DNA from: Larkinella arboricola
GTDB lineage: Bacteria; Bacteroidota; Bacteroidia; Cytophagales; Spirosomataceae
Assembly (NCBI RefSeq): GCF_003259745.1
Contig: NZ_QLMC01000001.1
Coordinates: forward strand, 248,001 to 312,000
Direction: 5' to 3'
Length of the DNA: 64,000 nt
Below are positions 55,771 through 64,000 of this stretch, piece after piece (within the stretch, counting starts at the first letter, position 1; each line of letters starts with the position of its first letter). The translations under genes were made by a program, and so were the position numbers. The notes beneath the pieces are model-generated. The model was not told the origin of the DNA, did no database searches, and was given only the letters and a program-made list of their open reading frames with translations.

Positions 55771-55870
55771 CTAACCTTTGAGCAGCTTTAATAGAATTTT
55801 AATAGAGGGGCGTAAAGGAAAGAATTGTCGGTTCAAACACTACAATATCACTGGTTTGTGAAAAAATTGT

Positions 55871-55880
55871 AACTTAGTTG
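55871..55880 (+). promoter_or_regulatory. third copy of the MarR-type half-site before marR
   Basis: AACTTAGTTG repeats the core of the 55707 site, 24 bases before the regulator's ATG; consistent with autoregulation. Confidence 0.45.
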
Positions 55881-55904
55881 TCCCGTAAATACGTGTGTTT
55901 ATCT

Positions 55905-56441
55905 ATGAATACTGAGTCTGTATCAGTCGAAAAACCTTTTGATTTTCAGGTCTTTTACCAGGAGCGGGAGCGAGCGCTGGGCGGAGTGATGGCCAAAATG
56001 AAGCGATTCATGGGGCGATATGTGGAGCAACGGCTTGCGGAACTGGGGTTTCTAAACTTCAAAGCAAGCTATATTGGCTTTCTGTCTAACCTGGAGCAAG
56101 ACGGTATTACCAATAATGAACTGGCCCGACGGGCAGGCGTTACGAAACAGGCCATGAGCAAAATCGTGAAGCTGCTGGAGGATGACGGTTACATCTATAT
56201 CGTTAAGTGTGAGCGTGATTCCCGTTCCAGTCAGATTTTTATCAACGAACGCGGCAAGCTGTTACTGGCGGCTGTTTTCAACTGCATGGAGGAACTGAAG
56301 GATAAATTTTCCACCATAGCTGGCCGGGACCGGGTGGAGCAGATGCTCGATACGATGGTCTTGCTGGTCCGTGAAATTGAGAAGGATACCGGAGTGATAC
56401 CGTTGCCGGGGTTTCCGTGCGGGTCTAACTTTTCCCATTGA
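55905..56441 (+). CDS. MarR-family transcriptional regulator
   Basis: 178-residue winged-helix dimer, probable repressor of the divergent efflux operon. Helix-turn-helix: T-N-N-E-L-A-R-R-A-G-V-T-K-Q-A-M-S-K; wing: C-E-R-D-S-R-S-S-Q-I-F-I-N-E-R-G. N- and C-terminal helices form the usual dimer interface. I start at the ATG at 55905; an upstream TTG at 55878 is within the half-site. Target and ligand are inferred from position and from the repeated sites. Confidence 0.92.
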   Translation: MNTESVSVEKPFDFQVFYQERERALGGVMAKMKRFMGRYVEQRLAELGFLNFKASYIGFLSNLEQDGITNNELARRAGVTKQAMSKIVKLLEDDGYIYIVKCERDSRSSQIFINERGKLLLAAVFNCMEELKDKFSTIAGRDRVEQMLDTMVLLVREIEKDTGVIPLPGFPCGSNFSH

Positions 56442-56445
56442 ATTT

Positions 56446-56478
56446 TCACCCCAATCGAATCGGTTGGGGTGATTTTTT
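56446..56478 (+). terminator. rho-independent terminator of the MarR gene
   Basis: TCACCCCAA and TTGGGGTGA form a 9-bp stem, extended inward by three pairs (one T:G) to an AAT loop, followed by six T residues. Confidence 0.88.
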
Positions 56479-56501
56479 GGTTACTGGTAAAAATACTACC
56501 T

Positions 56502-57857
56502 ATGAATTTTACGTCCGTTAACCCCTATACTCAGAAAAAACTCAAGTCGTACCCGGCTTTGAGTTCTCAGGCCCTTGACCAGAAAATCAAACAGGCCGAT
56601 CAGGCTTTTAACGGTTGGTCTGAACTGTCGCTGGAGGACCGAATGGCTTATTTTCAGAAAATAGCCGCCCACCTGCGCAGTGAAAAACAGCGTTACGCCG
56701 AACTGATGACCGCCGAGATGGGCAAAACGCTGAAGGAAGCAATGGCGGAAATCGAGAAGTGCGCCGTTGGCTGCGATTATTACCTGGCCAACGCGCCCAG
56801 GTTTCTGGCGGATCTGACAATTGAGACGGAGGCTAAAAAGAGTTTTGTTGCCTACCAGCCGCTTGGGATTGTGCTGGCGGTAATGCCCTGGAATTTTCCG
56901 TTCTGGCAGGTATTCCGGTTTGCCATACCGTCCCTGCTGGCAGGTAACGTCGGTTTGCTGAAACATGCCGCCAATGTCAGTGGCTGTTCGCTGGCGATTG
57001 AGGAGATTTTTCGGGCCTGTGATTTTCCGGCGGGCGTGTTTCAGTCGTTGCTTATTGAGTCGAAAACCGTTGAAACCGTGCTGAAAGATTCGCGCGTGAA
57101 AGCCGTAACGCTGACTGGCAGCGAAAAAGCCGGGGCTTCGGTAGCGTCGATTGCCGGAAGCCAGATCAAAAAATCCGTGCTCGAATTGGGCGGGAGCGAC
57201 GCCCTGATTGTGCTGGCCGATGCCGATCTGGAAAAAGCCGCCGAGGTAGCGGCTCATTCGCGGATGCAGAACGCGGGGCAAAGCTGCATTGCGGCCAAAC
57301 GGTTTATCGTCGAAAAAGCCGTTAAAAAAGAGTTTACCGACCGGGTTCTGCACCACATCGGGCTTATTCAGCAGGGCGATCCGATGAGCGAATCCACCAC
57401 GATGGGGCCAGTGGCCCGGCTTGATCTGGCCGAAGCCATTGATAAACAGTGCGCCGATACCGTTCAGCAGGGCGCCCGTATCCTACATGGCGGGCAGCGC
57501 GATGGCTGCAATGTTCAGCCGATTCTGCTCGATAACGTCAAACCCGGTATGACGGCTTTTGATGAAGAAACGTTTGGTCCGCTGGCCGTTATCGTGGAAG
57601 CCAAAGACGAGCGCGATGCCATAAAGCTCGCTAACCAGTCAAACTACGGCCTGGGTTCGGCGCTCTGGACGCAGGATCTGGAGCGGGCCGACCGGCTGGC
57701 GCGCCAGATTCAGGCCGGGTCGGTATTTGTCAATTCCCTGATGCGCTCCGATCCGCGCGTACCGTTTGGGGGTGTTAAACTATCGGGTTTTGGCCGGGAA
57801 CTGTCGGAAGTGGGCATGAAAGAGTTTTTAAACATCAAAACCGTCTGGGTGGAATAA
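56502..57857 (+). CDS. succinate-semialdehyde dehydrogenase-type aldehyde dehydrogenase
   Basis: NAD(P)-dependent aldehyde dehydrogenase, 451 residues. Catalytic C262 in [13 protein letters not shown] and general base E228 in L-E-L-G-G-S-D; P-W-N-F-P is in the usual place. Q-S-C-I-A-A-K-R and the short N-terminus (V-N-P-Y-T) match the bacterial GabD/Sad succinate-semialdehyde group. I use the ATG at 56502; the earlier ATG at 56469 sits in the terminator's T tract. No gabT is adjacent. Confidence 0.93.
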   Translation: MNFTSVNPYTQKKLKSYPALSSQALDQKIKQADQAFNGWSELSLEDRMAYFQKIAAHLRSEKQRYAELMTAEMGKTLKEAMAEIEKCAVGCDYYLANAPRFLADLTIETEAKKSFVAYQPLGIVLAVMPWNFPFWQVFRFAIPSLLAGNVGLLKHAANVSGCSLAIEEIFRACDFPAGVFQSLLIESKTVETVLKDSRVKAVTLTGSEKAGASVASIAGSQIKKSVLELGGSDALIVLADADLEKAAEVAAHSRMQNAGQSCIAAKRFIVEKAVKKEFTDRVLHHIGLIQQGDPMSESTTMGPVARLDLAEAIDKQCADTVQQGARILHGGQRDGCNVQPILLDNVKPGMTAFDEETFGPLAVIVEAKDERDAIKLANQSNYGLGSALWTQDLERADRLARQIQAGSVFVNSLMRSDPRVPFGGVKLSGFGRELSEVGMKEFLNIKTVWVE

Positions 57858-57887
57858 CCGACCAGCCCGGCGCGGTCCGTGGGTGCG

Positions 57888-59834
57888 TTAGACGGCAACT
57901 TCCACGACCGTGCCGTGGTTGGAATAAATCCGGAACTGGCCGCCCAGTTCTTCGGCCCGCTTCTTCATGTTCTGCAAACCGTAGTGATGATCGAGCGAAT
58001 CGCCCTGCACCCAGGACAAACCGTTGCCGTTGTCACTAACACTAAGCTGGAAGGTGCCGTCTTCCCGGGCGCTGAGCAATACCGTTACTTCGGTGGCCTG
58101 GGCGTGTTTGACCACGTTGTGTAAGGCTTCCTGCATAATCCGGAACATATTCAGGGCCTGAACCGAGGTAAGCGGCTGATTGAGCCGTCCTTCGGTCTGG
58201 ATGGTAATCTGAAGGGCTTCCATCTGCTGGAAATACCGGCTGACGTAGTGGGAAATTCGCTCTTCAAATTCCTCCAGGGTGAAGCTTTCCTGATGAATAG
58301 CCCAGATGGTATCGCGGAGCATCTGAATAGCTTCCCGCGTGTAATCAACGATGGAGCGGAGTTGCGACGACAATTGAAGGGCGTTGGCTCCATTCTGTTT
58401 GTCGGCTTGTCGGCCAATCTGCTGCAAACTGTTGACAATGAACGACAGTTGAGCGCCCACGTTGTCGTGGAGGTCGCGGGCAATACGTTCTTTTTCCTGC
58501 AACGATTCGTTTTTAAGCTGTAAGCTCTCGACGTGGGCTTCATACGTCAGCCGCTGCTGTTGGGTGCGTTCATCGTTGAGTTGTTCGTTGTAATCGCGGA
58601 TGAGTTTATAGCGGTAGGCTAATCCAAACGTCAGGATCATTACTTCAAACAAAGCCGCCAGCGCGAAATTCTCGTAACTTTCTAGAAAGGTATAGGTAGG
58701 TAAGATCTGAAGGTTACAAAGAATAACCATGAAGTTGAGTACATAAAACGGACTAACCGCTACCAGATACAACCAGGCTTCCTGAACGCGATACCGTTGA
58801 ATCAGGTTGATAACAATAAAGGCCCAGATCAGGGGCATTGGTAACCAGTAAAAAAGAATAAACAGCCGCATCAGAATCAACTCAACGGCTGGCGGAACAT
58901 ACAGTACCCATTCGGCCAGCAGGGAAATCAGGCAGAAAATACCGCCGAGTAAGGCCACCGTTGCCACCCGATGCCATAGACGACTGGGCGTGTTTTCGAG
59001 CGACAGAAAGGATCGGACAAACAGCAGTTGAAAGAAAAAAAGCAGGAGCGGAAACACGAAATAAACGTTTCGGTTGGGCATCCAGAACTGGCTGTCAAAA
59101 AAGAACTGATACAGAAAACCGTCGTTGATGAAAAAGTAACCGCCCAGTCCCAGAATACACAGAATATATTTTCCGTAAATCCAGTCGAATGTGGTTAAGT
59201 AAAAGAAGAAACTAATGACGATGACGAAAATGAATACCGCAAAAATACCGCCCCAAAAACCGTAATCTTTCAGAATATAGGTGTTGAGGATGTTTTGCGG
59301 ACGAATTGTGATCGGCACCACCTGAACCCCCCGGCTTTTGAACACCCGGACGTAGCAGGTTACTTCCTTGCTGGCCGGCAGCGTAAACGGAAACCAGTAA
59401 TTTCGGTGGTAAACCGGTTTTTGGGTAACGGGGCTTTGCCAGCCGTACACAGGCGAGGTGTAGAGCAGGTTTTGGCCGTCGGCAATAAATAGTTGTAACT
59501 CGTCAAAAGCAAGGAAGTCAACCTCGCAGAAGAGGGCTTGGGGTTGTCCGGACGTGTTTTTCAGCCGAAATCGCAGCCATACGGGGTTGGTGTGCTGATT
59601 GCCGCTGGTATAACCAAAGTTCGGAACGGGCGATGGATTTGGGCGGAAGGCCCCTTCCGCCCGCAACACTTCATGGATCGTCAGCCGGTGACTCGAATCC
59701 TGAATAAACCAGATGTCATGATCGACAGCAACGGCTTGAGCATCGGGCGGAATAGGTATAACCGGTTGAGCTGCCCCGGCAAACACCGGAGACAGCAGCC
59801 ACAGGAAAACGATAAACCGGCAAAAAGAAGCCAT
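57888..59834 (-). CDS. 7TMR-DISM sensor histidine kinase (NarL/DesK-type kinase core)
   Basis: 648 residues. Signal peptide (~1-22), a periplasmic 7TMR-DISM extracellular domain (~40-180; jelly-roll, carbohydrate-binding-like), seven transmembrane segments (~190-405), a coiled coil (~410-450), HisKA_3 with H456 in R-D-L-H-D-N-V-G-A-Q, and a HATPase (Q-E-A-L-H-N-V-V-K-H-A; D-N-G-N-G-L; Y-G-L-Q-N-M). Kinases of this class normally pair with a NarL/LuxR-type regulator; none is adjacent. Convergent with the aldehyde dehydrogenase gene. Confidence 0.94.
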   Translation of the reverse strand: MASFCRFIVFLWLLSPVFAGAAQPVIPIPPDAQAVAVDHDIWFIQDSSHRLTIHEVLRAEGAFRPNPSPVPNFGYTSGNQHTNPVWLRFRLKNTSGQPQALFCEVDFLAFDELQLFIADGQNLLYTSPVYGWQSPVTQKPVYHRNYWFPFTLPASKEVTCYVRVFKSRGVQVVPITIRPQNILNTYILKDYGFWGGIFAVFIFVIVISFFFYLTTFDWIYGKYILCILGLGGYFFINDGFLYQFFFDSQFWMPNRNVYFVFPLLLFFFQLLFVRSFLSLENTPSRLWHRVATVALLGGIFCLISLLAEWVLYVPPAVELILMRLFILFYWLPMPLIWAFIVINLIQRYRVQEAWLYLVAVSPFYVLNFMVILCNLQILPTYTFLESYENFALAALFEVMILTFGLAYRYKLIRDYNEQLNDERTQQQRLTYEAHVESLQLKNESLQEKERIARDLHDNVGAQLSFIVNSLQQIGRQADKQNGANALQLSSQLRSIVDYTREAIQMLRDTIWAIHQESFTLEEFEERISHYVSRYFQQMEALQITIQTEGRLNQPLTSVQALNMFRIMQEALHNVVKHAQATEVTVLLSAREDGTFQLSVSDNGNGLSWVQGDSLDHHYGLQNMKKRAEELGGQFRIYSNHGTVVEVAV

Positions 59835-59906
59835 ACCGTTGAAAGGTTGGGCTTCAAAGATAACGAAAAAAACGAGCTTGGCTGCGAGGGAGTTAGCCGT
59901 TTTTAA

Positions 59907-61217
59907 TTACAAAACCACCTCGCCATACAGGTCGAATTCGTGGGCTTCCGTAATCCGTACATTGGCAAAGTCGCCCAGCCGTACATACTGACCCGCCGGA
60001 ACCAGCACTTCGTTATCCACTTCGGGCGAGTCGAACTCCGTACGACCGATGAAAAAGCCGCCTTCTTTCCGATCGAACAAGACTTTATAGGTCTTACCGA
60101 GTTTTTTCTGATTCAGTTCCGAAGAAATACCTTGCTGTAATTCCATGATGGCATCGGCGCGTTCCTGCTTGATGTCGGCCGGAATCTCGTCGGGCATGGT
60201 GTAGGAATGCGTATTGTCTTCGTGGGAATACGTAAAGGCACCCAGCCGGTCGAAGCGCATCCGTTCAACAAAGTCGTAGGTCTCCTCAAACATGGCTTCC
60301 GTTTCACCGGGATGGCCGACGATCAGGGTAGTCCGAAGGGCAATGTCGGGGACTTTCTCGCGAATGCTGTAAATCAGGGCTTCGGTTTTTTCGCGCGTGA
60401 TACCCCGGCGCATGATTTTAAGCAGTTCGGTGGAGCCGGTTTGCAGCGGCATATCCAGGTATTTGCAGACGTTCGACCGTTCACGCATCACGTCCAGCAC
60501 ATCCATCGGGAAGCCAGACGGATAGGCATACTGCAAACGAATCCAGTCAATGCCTTCTACGTCGGCCAGGCGGTTGATCAGCTCCGACAGGGTACGTTTT
60601 CTTTCGAGGTCCAGCCCGTAATAGGTCAGATCTTGGGCAATCAGAATCAGTTCTTTGGTGCCGCGCCGGGCCAGCGACTGGGCCTCTTTCACCAGTTCCT
60701 CCGCCGGACGCGAGACGTGGTGGCCGCGCATGAGCGGAATGGCGCAGAAGGAGCAGGGGCGGTCGCAACCCTCGGCAATTTTGAGGTACGCAAAATGGGC
60801 CGGTGTGGTCAAAAGCCGTTCGCCCACCAGTTCGTGTTTGTAATCGGCTTTCAGCGTTTTGAGCAGCCGAGGTAGTTCGTTGGTGCCAAACCAAGCGTCA
60901 ACGGTCGGAATTTCAACTTCCAGTTCGTCCTTGTAGCGGTGCGACAGGCAGCCGGTTACATATACTTTATCGACCACGCCCGCGTCTTTGGCATCGACAT
61001 ACCGCAGAATGGTGTTGATCGATTCTTCTTTCGCATTATCAATAAAACCGCAGGTGTTAATGACCACAATGTTGGCATCGTCTTTCTTCGATTCGTGCGA
61101 AACGTTGTAACCGTTGCCTTTCAGTTGGGTATAAAGCACTTCAGAATCTACCAGGTTTTTGGAGCAACCCAGCGTGACAATATTAATTTTATTCGAACGT
61201 AAGCCTTTTGTTTTCAA
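59907..61217 (-). CDS. rimO: ribosomal protein S12 methylthiotransferase
   Basis: Radical-SAM enzyme that methylthiolates an Asp of ribosomal protein S12. N-terminal Fe-S domain cysteines C18, C56 and C90 (L-G-C-S-K-N; N-T-C-G-F-I; T-G-C-L-S-H-R-Y), radical-SAM C151-x3-C155-x2-C158 (E-G-C-D-R-P-C-S-F-C), and a C-terminal TRAM domain (~370-436). D-R-P-C distinguishes RimO from MiaB (usually N-x-x-C). 436 residues. Confidence 0.96.
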   Translation of the reverse strand: MKTKGLRSNKINIVTLGCSKNLVDSEVLYTQLKGNGYNVSHESKKDDANIVVINTCGFIDNAKEESINTILRYVDAKDAGVVDKVYVTGCLSHRYKDELEVEIPTVDAWFGTNELPRLLKTLKADYKHELVGERLLTTPAHFAYLKIAEGCDRPCSFCAIPLMRGHHVSRPAEELVKEAQSLARRGTKELILIAQDLTYYGLDLERKRTLSELINRLADVEGIDWIRLQYAYPSGFPMDVLDVMRERSNVCKYLDMPLQTGSTELLKIMRRGITREKTEALIYSIREKVPDIALRTTLIVGHPGETEAMFEETYDFVERMRFDRLGAFTYSHEDNTHSYTMPDEIPADIKQERADAIMELQQGISSELNQKKLGKTYKVLFDRKEGGFFIGRTEFDSPEVDNEVLVPAGQYVRLGDFANVRITEAHEFDLYGEVVL

Positions 61218-61249
61218 AACAGACTAAGATTAAACGGATTGCCCTGATT

Positions 61250-61298
61250 GACAGGATTGCCCTTATGTCGGAGAACGGACGGTATGCCCGACAGGATT
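61250..61298. repeat. short direct repeats upstream of rimO
   Basis: GACAGGATT occurs at 61250-61258 and 61290-61298, with GGATTGCCC repeated nearby. The 165-base spacer 61218-61382 shows no gene. Similar ACAGGATT words occur in spacers of many bacterial genomes; significance is unclear. Confidence 0.4.
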
Positions 61299-61382
61299 AA
61301 ATAATATAGCGCAGGCGGTAACCGTCTTAGCAGAACACCGCTACTTTTTACAAAGTTCGGAAAAGTACAATTCAGGAGAAAG

Positions 61383-62033
61383 TTATGGCGCAATTATCCA
61401 CGGAATTTTATGCGGAACATTGCGGGTCGGAACGGATTTGAAATACTCCTGAAGCGCATACGGAAGATAACTTTTGTTGTTATTGAGGTAAACGGTCTGT
61501 CCGTTTTTTAATCGGAAGATGAAATACGCATAACCAGCAACCATTTTTCCCGACGATAGACCGGACGTATGTTCTTCAATTCTCTCGAGATGATCCGCTG
61601 TAATTCGCATGCTTCCGTCTTCTGTCTTAATTTCTACACTTTTGTCGGTTGGGTCCAGCGTTATTGTCTTTCCTTTGGTAATCAGCCAGTATTGTGATTC
61701 CAGTTCGAAAAGGCGGACGCACCACCATAAGGTGTAGATAAAAACAGCCAGGCCGCCGGCTGCAATAATTCCCTGCCAGTAGATCTGGACCGCCGGTAAC
61801 AGTACGAATAGGCAGGCATACAGACCGAGTACATTCATCGGTACGAAAAAGATCAAAAACAGAAAATCGAAACGAGTGAAGTATTCCTGTTTCGTGACTT
61901 CGTATTCAATCTTGATCGATAGCGGGGATTCGGCTCCCCATGCTTTCGCCGGGTACCGGATCAATCGGTAGATAACCCATCCGAAGGGAAACAGAACTGC
62001 CGTGGTGATCAGAAGTGCGTTCAATACGTTCAT
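61383..62033 (-). CDS. hypothetical membrane protein with PH-like domain
   Basis: 216 residues. One N-terminal membrane helix (~5-25) and two more at ~57-105 (F-L-I-F-F-V-P-M-N-V-L-G-L; W-Q-G-I-I-A-A-G-G-L). The C-terminal ~110 residues are strands plus a closing helix that look like the bacterial PH-like fold (Y-W-L-I-T-K-G-K-T-I-T-L). Role unknown. It begins 5 bases after the lipoprotein gene, in the same run. Confidence 0.8.
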   Translation of the reverse strand: MNVLNALLITTAVLFPFGWVIYRLIRYPAKAWGAESPLSIKIEYEVTKQEYFTRFDFLFLIFFVPMNVLGLYACLFVLLPAVQIYWQGIIAAGGLAVFIYTLWWCVRLFELESQYWLITKGKTITLDPTDKSVEIKTEDGSMRITADHLERIEEHTSGLSSGKMVAGYAYFIFRLKNGQTVYLNNNKSYLPYALQEYFKSVPTRNVPHKIPWIIAP

Positions 62034-62038
62034 AACGG

Positions 62039-62509
62039 TTAATATACCGCCTGATACGTGATTTCAAACGTGATGGTTGACTGACGGTTTTTCTCGACCG
62101 TTACCGGAAAAATATGGTTTTGGCTGTCAAACAGGTTGGCATACAGCCCTTTTTCCTCCTGCACAAATACCGAGTAGGTGCCCGGAGCCAGATCAACGCA
62201 GAACTGGCCGTCTTGATCGGACTGGACTTTTTTGATGAGCCGTGTATTGACTTTGGAGTAAAAACCGTCGTCTGTCGTTTGCGTCTGACCGATTTGGGTC
62301 AGTTCATAAATAAGCACCTCACGCGCCACCGGCTGGCCTTTGGGCTGCGGTCGTCCGGGGCCGGGCATATGGTTGCCGGATTTAAAGATCACCGTCCCGC
62401 AGATGCCCTGCGGCTGCTTCTGGCCCTGGCTAGGCTTGCAGGCAATAAAAGTCCCTAATACAAAGGAAAGCAAAAAAGCGAGAGCGTTATGGGTATTTCT
62501 CTTTGACAT
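62039..62509 (-). CDS. lipoprotein with carboxypeptidase-regulatory-like domain
   Basis: 156 residues. The hydrophobic N-terminus ends in T-F-I-A-C-K, an acceptable lipobox with C24 as the lipidation site. The rest is a Gly/Pro/Gln-rich stretch and a CarboxypepD_reg-like beta sandwich (G-Q-F-C-V-D-L-A-P-G-T-Y-S-V-F-V). Probably faces the periplasm or surface. Its start lies 23 bases inside the end of the HEPN gene. Confidence 0.82.
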   Translation of the reverse strand: MSKRNTHNALAFLLSFVLGTFIACKPSQGQKQPQGICGTVIFKSGNHMPGPGRPQPKGQPVAREVLIYELTQIGQTQTTDDGFYSKVNTRLIKKVQSDQDGQFCVDLAPGTYSVFVQEEKGLYANLFDSQNHIFPVTVEKNRQSTITFEITYQAVY

Positions 62510-62861
62510 AGATCAGAAAGTTTTCGGCTATATCAACCAGACGCTCAATCTCATCTTTCGGAAAATCACCCTCTAAATCGTAGTCGGCAATTTGGCGCCG
62601 ATCGAATAGAAGACCAAAGTCATTACTAAATGACTGAGGAATTTCGCCGGTTTTTATGTAGTGGAGGGAAAACATCTCACGGGCACCAGAATGACGTTTG
62701 GTTACTATGCCTTTCTCATATAGAAGACCGCGTACGAGCCAGAAAAAACAATAGTAAGAAGGTGTGATTGCACCGATCGGAAGCTCAGAATGAAGTGCGT
62801 TCTTCGCAATAGTCAGATAATCCTGCGCTTTACGCAAGTATTGCTTCAAATCCTCGCTCAT
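62487..62861 (-). CDS. HEPN-domain protein, partner of an MNT nucleotidyltransferase
   Basis: 124-residue all-helical HEPN protein (COG1895-like): L-R-K-A-Q-D-Y-L-T-I-A-K at the N-terminus, K-R-H-S-G-A-R-E near residues 55-62, and a C-terminal D-R-R-Q-I-A-D-Y-D block at 87-95. In HepT toxins an R-x4-6-H motif forms the ribonuclease site; here the Arg block carries D93-Y94 in place of the His. I start at the ATG at 62861, which overlaps the MNT gene by 32 bases; an earlier ATG at 62924 lies deep in that gene. Type VII toxin-antitoxin (HepT/MntA) is the likely class, but toxicity is not assured. Confidence 0.8.
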   Translation of the reverse strand: MSEDLKQYLRKAQDYLTIAKNALHSELPIGAITPSYYCFFWLVRGLLYEKGIVTKRHSGAREMFSLHYIKTGEIPQSFSNDFGLLFDRRQIADYDLEGDFPKDEIERLVDIAENFLIYVKEKYP

Positions 62862-63189
62862 AAATACATATACCGTCTTTCCCGACTTCTCTAAAAAAAA
62901 TGCGATTCGACTTGAGGAATTCATTCATCGAAACCACAACGGCAGATATGGTAATAAACGTTTCAAGGTAGTAAGCGTTACGATCTAAAGCGGTGGTAGC
63001 AACCTCTTTGAAGGGTGAGACATTCTCTTCATCCAATAACACCAGGTAATCGACATCCGAGTCTTCATGAAAATCTCCCCGGGCATACGATCCAAATAGT
63101 AGAATTCGAGCAAGCCGATCTCCATAGTGCCGTTTCATTATATCGGTCACTTTACGGTTGACAGCTTCCAAATCGGTTACGACGGCCAT
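62830..63189 (-). CDS. MNT-type minimal nucleotidyltransferase (MntA-like)
   Basis: 119 residues. The nucleotidyltransferase signature is G33-S34-Y-A-R-G-D-F, then D45-V-D47 (G-S-x10-D-x-D), the two metal-binding aspartates. A third acidic strand is not obvious, as in several MNT proteins. In the type VII system MntA AMPylates the HEPN toxin. The gene starts 2 bases after the ftsY stop and overlaps the HEPN gene at its end, so it is cotranscribed with both. Confidence 0.88.
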   Translation of the reverse strand: MAVVTDLEAVNRKVTDIMKRHYGDRLARILLFGSYARGDFHEDSDVDYLVLLDEENVSPFKEVATTALDRNAYYLETFITISAVVVSMNEFLKSNRIFFREVGKDGICIYERGFEAILA

Positions 63190-63191
63190 AA

Positions 63192-64000
63192 TCAGGCTTT
63201 CTTAAAAAACGAATCCACAAACTCCATCTTGCTGAAGGTCTGCAAATCGTCGATTTTTTCGCCAACGCCAATGTATTTCACCGGAATTCTGAACTGATCG
63301 GAAATACCGATGACTACCCCGCCTTTGGCCGTGCCGTCCAGCTTTGTAATCGCCAGAGCCGTTACATCCGTGGCTTTGGTAAATTCCGTCGCCTGAATAA
63401 ACGCGTTCTGACCCGTCGAACCGTCGAGCACCAGCAGGACTTCGTGCGGTGCTTCCGGCAGGAATTTCTGCACCACCCGTTTGATTTTCGACAACTCGTT
63501 CATCAGGTTTACTTTCGTGTGCAGACGGCCTGCCGTGTCGATAATCACCACATCGGCGTTCATATCCACGGCTTTTTTAACGGCGTCGAAAGCCACCGCT
63601 GAAGGATCGGTATTCATGCCATGGTCGATAACCGGCACACCGACCCGTTCTCCCCAGAGTTTCAGTTGGGAAACCGCAGCGGCCCGAAAAGTATCGCCCG
63701 CCCCCAGAACCACTTTATACCCACGTTTGTGGTATTGAGCTGCCAGCTTACCGATGGTAGTGGTTTTGCCCACGCCGTTGACGCCCACAACCATAATAAC
63801 GTACGGTTTTTTGTCAGCGGGAAGTGAAAAATTATCGTCAATATCCACGGATTTGTTTTCGGCCAGAAGGGCGGCAATTTCTTCCCGCAGAATCCGGTCG
63901 AGTTCGCTGGTATTAACGTATTTGTCCTTGGCAACGCGCGCTTCAATGCGCCGAATGATTTTAACGGTGGTATCAACGCCTACATCGGATGTGACCAGAA
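63192..64000 (-). CDS. ftsY: signal recognition particle receptor FtsY, 3' part (5' end outside window)
   Basis: GTPase docking SRP-ribosome complexes at the membrane. The visible 269 residues cover the N-domain end and the G domain: G-V-N-G-V-G-K-T-T-T-I (P-loop), D-T-F-R-A-A-A, D-T-A-G-R and T-K-L-D-G-T-A-K-G-G. The frame stays open to the right edge; a GTG at 63848 is internal. Terminates 2 bases before the MNT gene begins. Confidence 0.96.
   Translation of the reverse strand, partial: LVTSDVGVDTTVKIIRRIEARVAKDKYVNTSELDRILREEIAALLAENKSVDIDDNFSLPADKKPYVIMVVGVNGVGKTTTIGKLAAQYHKRGYKVVLGAGDTFRAAAVSQLKLWGERVGVPVIDHGMNTDPSAVAFDAVKKAVDMNADVVIIDTAGRLHTKVNLMNELSKIKRVVQKFLPEAPHEVLLVLDGSTGQNAFIQATEFTKATDVTALAITKLDGTAKGGVVIGISDQFRIPVKYIGVGEKIDDLQTFSKMEFVDSFFKKA

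Noticed and set aside
1-64000. CRISPR array, rRNA, tRNA, insertion sequence, prophage
   Set aside because: No spaced direct-repeat array, no tRNA-like or rRNA sequence and no transposase or integrase was seen on reading.

Overview
The window comes from a member of the Bacteroidota, most probably the order Cytophagales (Spirosoma/Larkinella-like). This rests on the gene content (PD40-OmpA protein, carboxypeptidase-regulatory-like domains fused to outer-membrane proteins, 7TMR-DISM kinase, ECF sigma factor in front of crtI-crtB, short stand-alone LeuA) and on several matches to the Bacteroidota -7 promoter element TAnnTTTG upstream of genes. Ribosome-binding sites are weak, as usual for the phylum. 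I saw no rRNA, tRNA, insertion sequence, prophage or CRISPR array. The region reads as chromosomal core with a few accessory genes.

Layout. 1-4.2 kb: end of an OmpA-family protein, a Cys-motif hypothetical protein, a secreted class C beta-lactamase-like hydrolase and a YeeZ-like NAD-binding protein. 4.2-6.6 kb: TonB-dependent receptor with a palindromic operator candidate. 7-10.2 kb: ECF sigma factor, then phytoene desaturase and phytoene synthase (carotenoid pigment). 10.9-14.4 kb: gatB, a TlpA-like thioredoxin and proC. 14.5-17 kb: a tiny secreted Cys protein, purB and an aquaglyceroporin. 17-20.2 kb: biotin genes bioF-bioD-bioA. A 227-base spacer with two perfect inverted DnaA boxes follows. 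20.4-24.5 kb: murQ, an MDR oxidoreductase, a GH109-like protein and nagB, which together look like amino-sugar salvage. 24.7-36 kb: a nine-gene branched-chain amino-acid array ilvD-ilvB-ilvN-ilvC-ilvA-leuC-leuD-leuB-leuA. 36-45 kb: prmA, a 1596-residue exported protein of unknown function, upp, a Wzi/RemB-like outer-membrane protein and gmhA. 45-51.5 kb: an O-methyltransferase, a CarboxypepD_reg protein, gcvT, a comB-like phosphatase, a TPR histidine kinase and a solitary acyl carrier protein. 51.6-57.9 kb: a tripartite efflux operon (HlyD/EmrA, DHA2/EmrB, TolC) divergent from its probable MarR repressor, then a succinate-semialdehyde-type dehydrogenase. 57.9-64 kb: a 7TMR-DISM kinase, rimO, two small envelope proteins, a HEPN/MNT pair and the C-terminal part of ftsY.

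The least explained signals are the giant exported protein, the DnaA-box dyad, the MarR-site arrangement over the efflux promoter, the HEPN/MNT pair in an apparent ftsY operon, and a set of spacers that carry self-complementary word repeats (7512-7571, 13546-13601, 30125-30223, 33630-33714, 48367-48421). I found no wholly new multi-gene system that I could defend. These five points are the ones that deserve follow-up.
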